DNA of 64,000 bases from Larix kaempferi (taxonomy: Eukaryota; Streptophyta; Pinopsida; Pinales; Pinaceae), in assembly GCA_027924585.1 (NCBI GenBank), contig BSBM01000125.1, positions 2,733,001 to 2,797,000 on the forward strand, given 5' to 3'. Of this stretch, positions 59,345-64,000 are shown one piece after another. Made by a program: the position numbers and the translations under genes. Positions within the stretch are counted from its first letter, which is position 1. The number at the start of each line of letters is the position of its first letter. The notes below the pieces were generated by a model that made no database searches, was not told the DNA's origin, and saw only the letters and a list, made by a program, of their open reading frames with translations.

Positions 59345-59626
59345 CAGGTGGTGAATCTCCTAACCCAAAAAACCAACCAACAAGCTACTATATCGAGAAA
59401 AAAGCTATTATTCTTTCTACTTTTAGTCAGGCTGAACAATATTCAGTCTGACCAGCTTGAGATCCAACAGTCAACAAGCATGCTACAGCTGCATTAAATA
59501 GCCAGACTGAATATTGTTCTCCAAACAGCAGGGAAAGCCTGGCAGGTGGTGAATCTCGTAACCCAAAAACCAACTAACAAGCTACTATATCGAGAAAAAA
59601 GCTACTATTCTTTCTACTTTTAGTCA
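59345..59626. repeat. 85-bp direct duplication flanking foldback 2
   Basis: CAGGTGGTGAATCTC starts at 59345 and 59543, each running to TTCTACTTTTAGTCA (59429 and 59626). The two copies bracket the second foldback element. A further 47-bp duplication (CCAGAAGACTGTTGAGA at about 59629 and 59676) follows. Confidence 0.85.
59435..59518. mobile_element. Foldback (MITE-like) element 2, 84 bp
   Basis: Perfect 16-base inverted termini AACAATATTCAGTCTG and CAGACTGAATATTGTT. The interior shares GATCCAACAGTCAACA and CAGCTGCATTAAAT with element 1 but lacks part of one arm. It is probably a deleted copy. Confidence 0.85.
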
Positions 59627-59699
59627 ACCAGAAGACTGTTGAGATCGTAATGGATGAATGTCCACTTTTAGTGAACCAGAAGACTGTTGAGACCGTAAT

Positions 59700-62600
59700 G
59701 GATGAATGGAGGCACAAGAAATGGACAGGATGACTTGATCAGTGCATCGATTAAACTGAAAAATAGTGCCACTCTACTCTTTCACATCTGAAATACTCGA
59801 TCTAAGTCTTTCGGATCTGTTCTATAGCAATGTCTCGGAAGTTTCTTGATTTTGCAGGTACAGTAGGCAGATCGAGAAGGCAGTTACACTATGCCTGCTT
59901 TTGATGTATTTGGAAAAGGTTTATTTGAGTAGAAGCCTAGGAGGTGCTCTTATGGGTTCGGGAATTCAGCAGCTTTGAGTAAAATTCCAGTTATTATGAA
60001 GAAAGGTTATCTTACACACGACGTGCAGTTCTTTTGTATCATTATGGTCATCTTCATTTTCTGGAGCGTCTGCCTCGCCTCGGCACCCATACAGATGAAG
60101 GTATTGAGTGCCCATCATCGGTATGGAAGGGATCATCTGTATGGGAACGTTTGGTGTCAATAATTTTGTATCTTAACCAAATTTTAATGAATCAAATCCT
60201 TAAATCCTTAATATAGCATAAGATAACATGTATATACACTATGTACAATAATGTAATATGGATCATAACTCCAATATAAATAAGAGAGATGAGTTACATA
60301 ATAACTTTTCACAGAATAAGAGATCCTTCTCCAAATACTCCAAAATATTTACATAATCATTTCACATGTCCTCCACAATGATTATATTACCTTTATGTAT
60401 ACATATACATTCATTGCACATGAGGTCCTTTTATTAGGCTGACCCTATTACATATACATTTAACTCCATATATGCCCCTATGGGGTCATATTACATACAT
60501 TTAACCCATATATGCCCCCAATGGATCATATCAGATATTGTTCACTCCAACATTTTCAAACCAATGAAAACTATATAACATAGTGGAGTAAAGTATTTTT
60601 AAACTTTCAATGATAATTTTTCAAGAAAAAAATTGTCTTTATTCATTGAAGGAGGAATGGTGTTTTAAAACTAACAAAGAAGGATACTGGAAATTTTTTA
60701 AAGAGGCTAAGGTGTGGCAATGGTGGTGAGTATTACACAAATGACATTTAGGAATCATGAATAGCAATCTAGCATCAAATTTAAATTCAGTGTCCCAAAT
60801 TGTTCTAACTCTTAACAAAGAAGAATATTGGGAATTTTTTAAAGAGACTAAGGTGTGGTAATGGTGGTTAGTATTTCACAAATGACATTTAGGAATTATG
60901 AATAACAAGCTAGCATCAAATTTGAATTCATAGTGCCCCCATACTCCACCACAAAATGGAGTGGAGGAAAAGAAAAATATGACAATGATGGATAGTGGGT
61001 TTTCACATTATAAAGTAACATATTTGAGAAAAATTGTGAGTGAGAGAGGAGGTCATCATAGCTACATATTTTTAATATTGACTATCCATGGTAATATTGA
61101 AGTTAAAAACTCAATATGGAACATGGTATGGTAGGAAGCCAAAAATTGATCACTAGGTGTTTCACTATTTTGCATACATGTAAATGTTCCTAATGAGAAC
61201 AAAACAAACTAGATGACAAAAGTATAAATTGCATCACGACTCATTAGTGTGGCGATGATGGAATTTATAAGCTTTATGACCAAATGAAGAAGAATCTTAT
61301 CATACGGTAAGGATGTGATCTTTGATGAAAATGTAGTGTTGTAGAGGAGAGTATAATATGTGACCACTCATTCATTATGCTAATTAATGGTGGAATTTAG
61401 AGGTTTTATGACCTAACGGGGAAGAACTTTCATATTAGAAGTAAGGCACTGATATTTGATGAAAATGTAGGGTTTTAGAGAACAATGGAATATGTGACCA
61501 TGAAAAATATCATGTAGAAACAAACTCAAATGTTTATTATTTGGCTTGATAGTGTTGATTCTAGTACATTATAAGGCATCAACATTGATATGAGGATCAA
61601 ACACCTATGTGACTAGTAGGTGGTAGAACTTGTTGATTAGGAAAATGATAAACGACTCGAAGAATCATGCCTTAGACCATCTAATCTAGAATATGTCAAG
61701 GGACTATTCAACACATTGTTTCATTATTAAACTCATGAGAGTTTGTTCTTATTTTAGCAATATTATTTTTCTTCTTTAAGCTAGATATAACATAAAGATA
61801 CTTTCAATTTTATGGATTGGAGTTAATGGCCTCTTTATAGAATCTTAATTTCTTTTTTCCTTTATTTCTTTATCGCACCACATTTTCTCATTAAATTTAA
61901 ATGTGATGGTATTTTTAATGGCATCAATATTCTACAGAGTGATCTCCTCCTTTATTTTTCAATGGTTTATCCAAGACTTAGTATCTTTATGCCATCTCCT
62001 TTTAAGTTGTAGGTGACTTTGGTTTATCCAAGACTTAGTATCTTTATGCCATCCCCTTTTAAGTTGTAGATGACTTTCAATGGAGTTGTAAGCAACCTTG
62101 GGAATCCTCTTGTATTTTAGGTTAGTTGTATTGTGATTTTACATTAAATATACAACCATAATCATACTTTCAATGGAAAAGACCAATTTCTACTAAAAAA
62201 ATAAAATAGACTACTTTTAATTTTGATTAATTTTGAGATGATACATTATAAATTGTTTTTGGATTTTCTTAATCTTCTTTTTGTATTCTCTTAAAATATT
62301 TGTGTATTCTCTTAAAATATTGCATTCCCAAATTTTATATCTATATTATCATAATTTAAATCTAATTAAATTATACCTCTAAATCATTAAATACATTTAC
62401 CTTTATTACATGTATCTAAATAAATAAATAAAAATTCAAAAAGCACAATAAATATATAAAATATATGGTTTTAGATATTTATAAATTACTTTTATAAAAA
62501 TATATTTTTTAAATATTTAAAAACTACTCATATAAAATAAAGTATTAAATATGCATAATTAAATAATATAATAAAATACAATGTAAATCAAGTTAATAAT

Positions 62601-64000
62601 AAATAAGTTTGATGCAATTCAAGTCAATAAAGAAATACATTAATAACAATGTACAAATAAAATATTCAAATAACTTAAATAATATAATTTATTCAATTCA
62701 ATATTGATTAATTCTCATGCAAACCCAAGTAATAACATGTACAAATAAAATATTTAAATGAGTTAAGTAATATAACAAGAGTCATGAAGTGGCAATGTCT
62801 TCGACAACAAATTTAAGATTTAATATTAAGTGAAAGTTTTATTTATGGCTCTTTTTCATTGCACATGATTTTTTGTAAACGAGGAAGAATTAAATGTAGT
62901 TAGAGTCTCTGGTAAAGGTCCAGAAAGAAGATTATTGGAGACAATGAAAGCCGAAGGGTTTTGGAAGATACGCATTGTGCATGGATAAGGCCAGTTGTCG
63001 ACACGAGCGCAACAGGGGGTACCTTATTCAACACAATGTGGTAGTCAAGTTCATCTCTCATATGGTATTTTGGTTTGGGTTAGTTAGTTTTAAAAAAACT
63101 TAAAACTAATAAAAAACGATAGTATATGTGGGTATCTTATTGAATACAATGCAGTATTTAACGCACTTATAAATCAAAGGCCTTGAGGCACATGAATTGT
63201 GTGTAGCATGAAAACTACACGATGACACAAATCAGGAACCCCTCATGTATGTTTCATCTGCAAAATTTTCTAAAAGCAAATTTAATAGACTAATCTTTCA
63301 ATTGAGTTTGTATCTCCATAACACCTATTAAGATAATGACCTATGATAAGAGTGTCAATCGTGATGTTGTTTCTCCTCTCCTTCCTAGTACTCCTATGAC
63401 TTGTATGCTATTATATTGGTGTACCTACATCCACATTATATTCTTAATAGTTACGTATAATAAGAGCCTCATAGTGACGTTGTTTCTTCTCTCCTTCCTA
63501 GTACTCATATGACATTTATGCTATTATATTATTGTACCTACATCCACATTAGATTTATAAAAGACACCATTGCATTGCATCACACTTCACTTTTAATTTT
63601 ACCTTAACTTCAATTTGTGTTTATTTTATTTAAAACAAAAGGTGTCATGTAGACTTTTTTATATTATCATGCATCATATTTTGGCACGCTTGGTGGATTG
63701 AATGATGCATCCTTATTCAAACACATGGGTGGCAATAACCAATTTATATATTTGTTTAACCTTGGGTTTAGTTTCAAAATAAACATTAAATTTAATGGTT
63801 TAATCAATACATTTTAAAAAAATGGTTTAATCAATACATTTAAAAAAAAGAGCTTGTGATAATATGGATTTGATTTGTGAAAATGCCAAAACATTGAATG
63901 CTAAATTAAATTTAAATATTGCAACCTAAATTTGTTTCTTATTATTGTTTATTGTTCTATGAAGGCTATAATGAGTAAATATTTCAAACTCTATTAAATG
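59700..64000. other. AT-rich intergenic DNA with tandem duplications
   Basis: Overlapping ORFs at 59966-60216 on both strands have no recognised motif. Duplications: a 141-bp unit at 60673 and 60814 (AACAAAGAAG), a 57-bp unit at 61964 and 62021 (GGTTTATCCAAGACTTAG), and a 113-bp unit at 63361 and 63474 around CTCCTTCCTAGTACTC. 62270-62760 is extremely AT-rich. Nothing resembling a conserved gene is seen to the end of the window. Confidence 0.45.

Overview
The window looks like nuclear DNA from a seed plant with a large, gene-poor, AT-rich genome crowded with old transposons. A gymnosperm such as a conifer fits best, but that is inference from the sparse genes and layered element remains. Reasons for a plant: spliced GT/AG genes with plant-only families (SWEET, TNP2/TNPA CACTA transposases, nucleoredoxin, UDP-apiose/xylose synthase), a tRNA-Asp-primed LTR retrotransposon and Ty3/gypsy remnants. 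There is no bacterial-style gene organisation, CRISPR array or rRNA.

Layout. 1-2.8 kb: unclassified, possibly the 3' end of a retroelement. 2.8-6.6 kb: a 410-bp repeat, a RING-H2 gene fragment (+) and a broken TNPA-like CACTA gene (-). 7.8-16.3 kb: a nucleoredoxin pseudogene fragment (-) split by a young, structurally complete but apparently non-autonomous LTR retrotransposon (7891-16058; 930-bp LTRs, CCTTG target duplication, tRNA-Asp primer site). 16.3-16.5 kb: a LINE remnant. 18.8-22.4 kb: tandem array of an about 863-bp unit. 25.1-34.0 kb: a second copy of the 410-bp repeat in circularly permuted order, a broken TNP2 transposase gene (+), a captured exon of UDP-apiose/xylose synthase, a third partial repeat copy and a CACTA terminus ending at 34017. 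36.2-36.6 kb: a Ty3/gypsy gag remnant (-). 37-41 kb: AT-rich DNA with several tandem duplications.

41.2-43.0 kb holds the only gene that looks intact: a six-exon SWEET sugar transporter of 262 codons with its TATA box. 47.1-50.0 kb is a duplicate of that locus, promoter included, decayed to a pseudogene. 50-54.9 kb is retroelement-like non-coding DNA with one TATA-bearing LTR candidate. 54.9-57.45 kb is a degenerate Ty3/gypsy gag-pol (-). 59.2-59.7 kb holds two related foldback elements in duplicated flanks. The rest to 64 kb is AT-rich with small tandem duplications.

Most of the sequence is therefore mobile-element history around one working gene. I found no clear new biochemical system. 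The most unusual structures are the circularly permuted repeat pair that brackets the split CACTA genes, the exon fragments next to those genes, and the duplicated hairpin plus G-run unit inside the LTR element.
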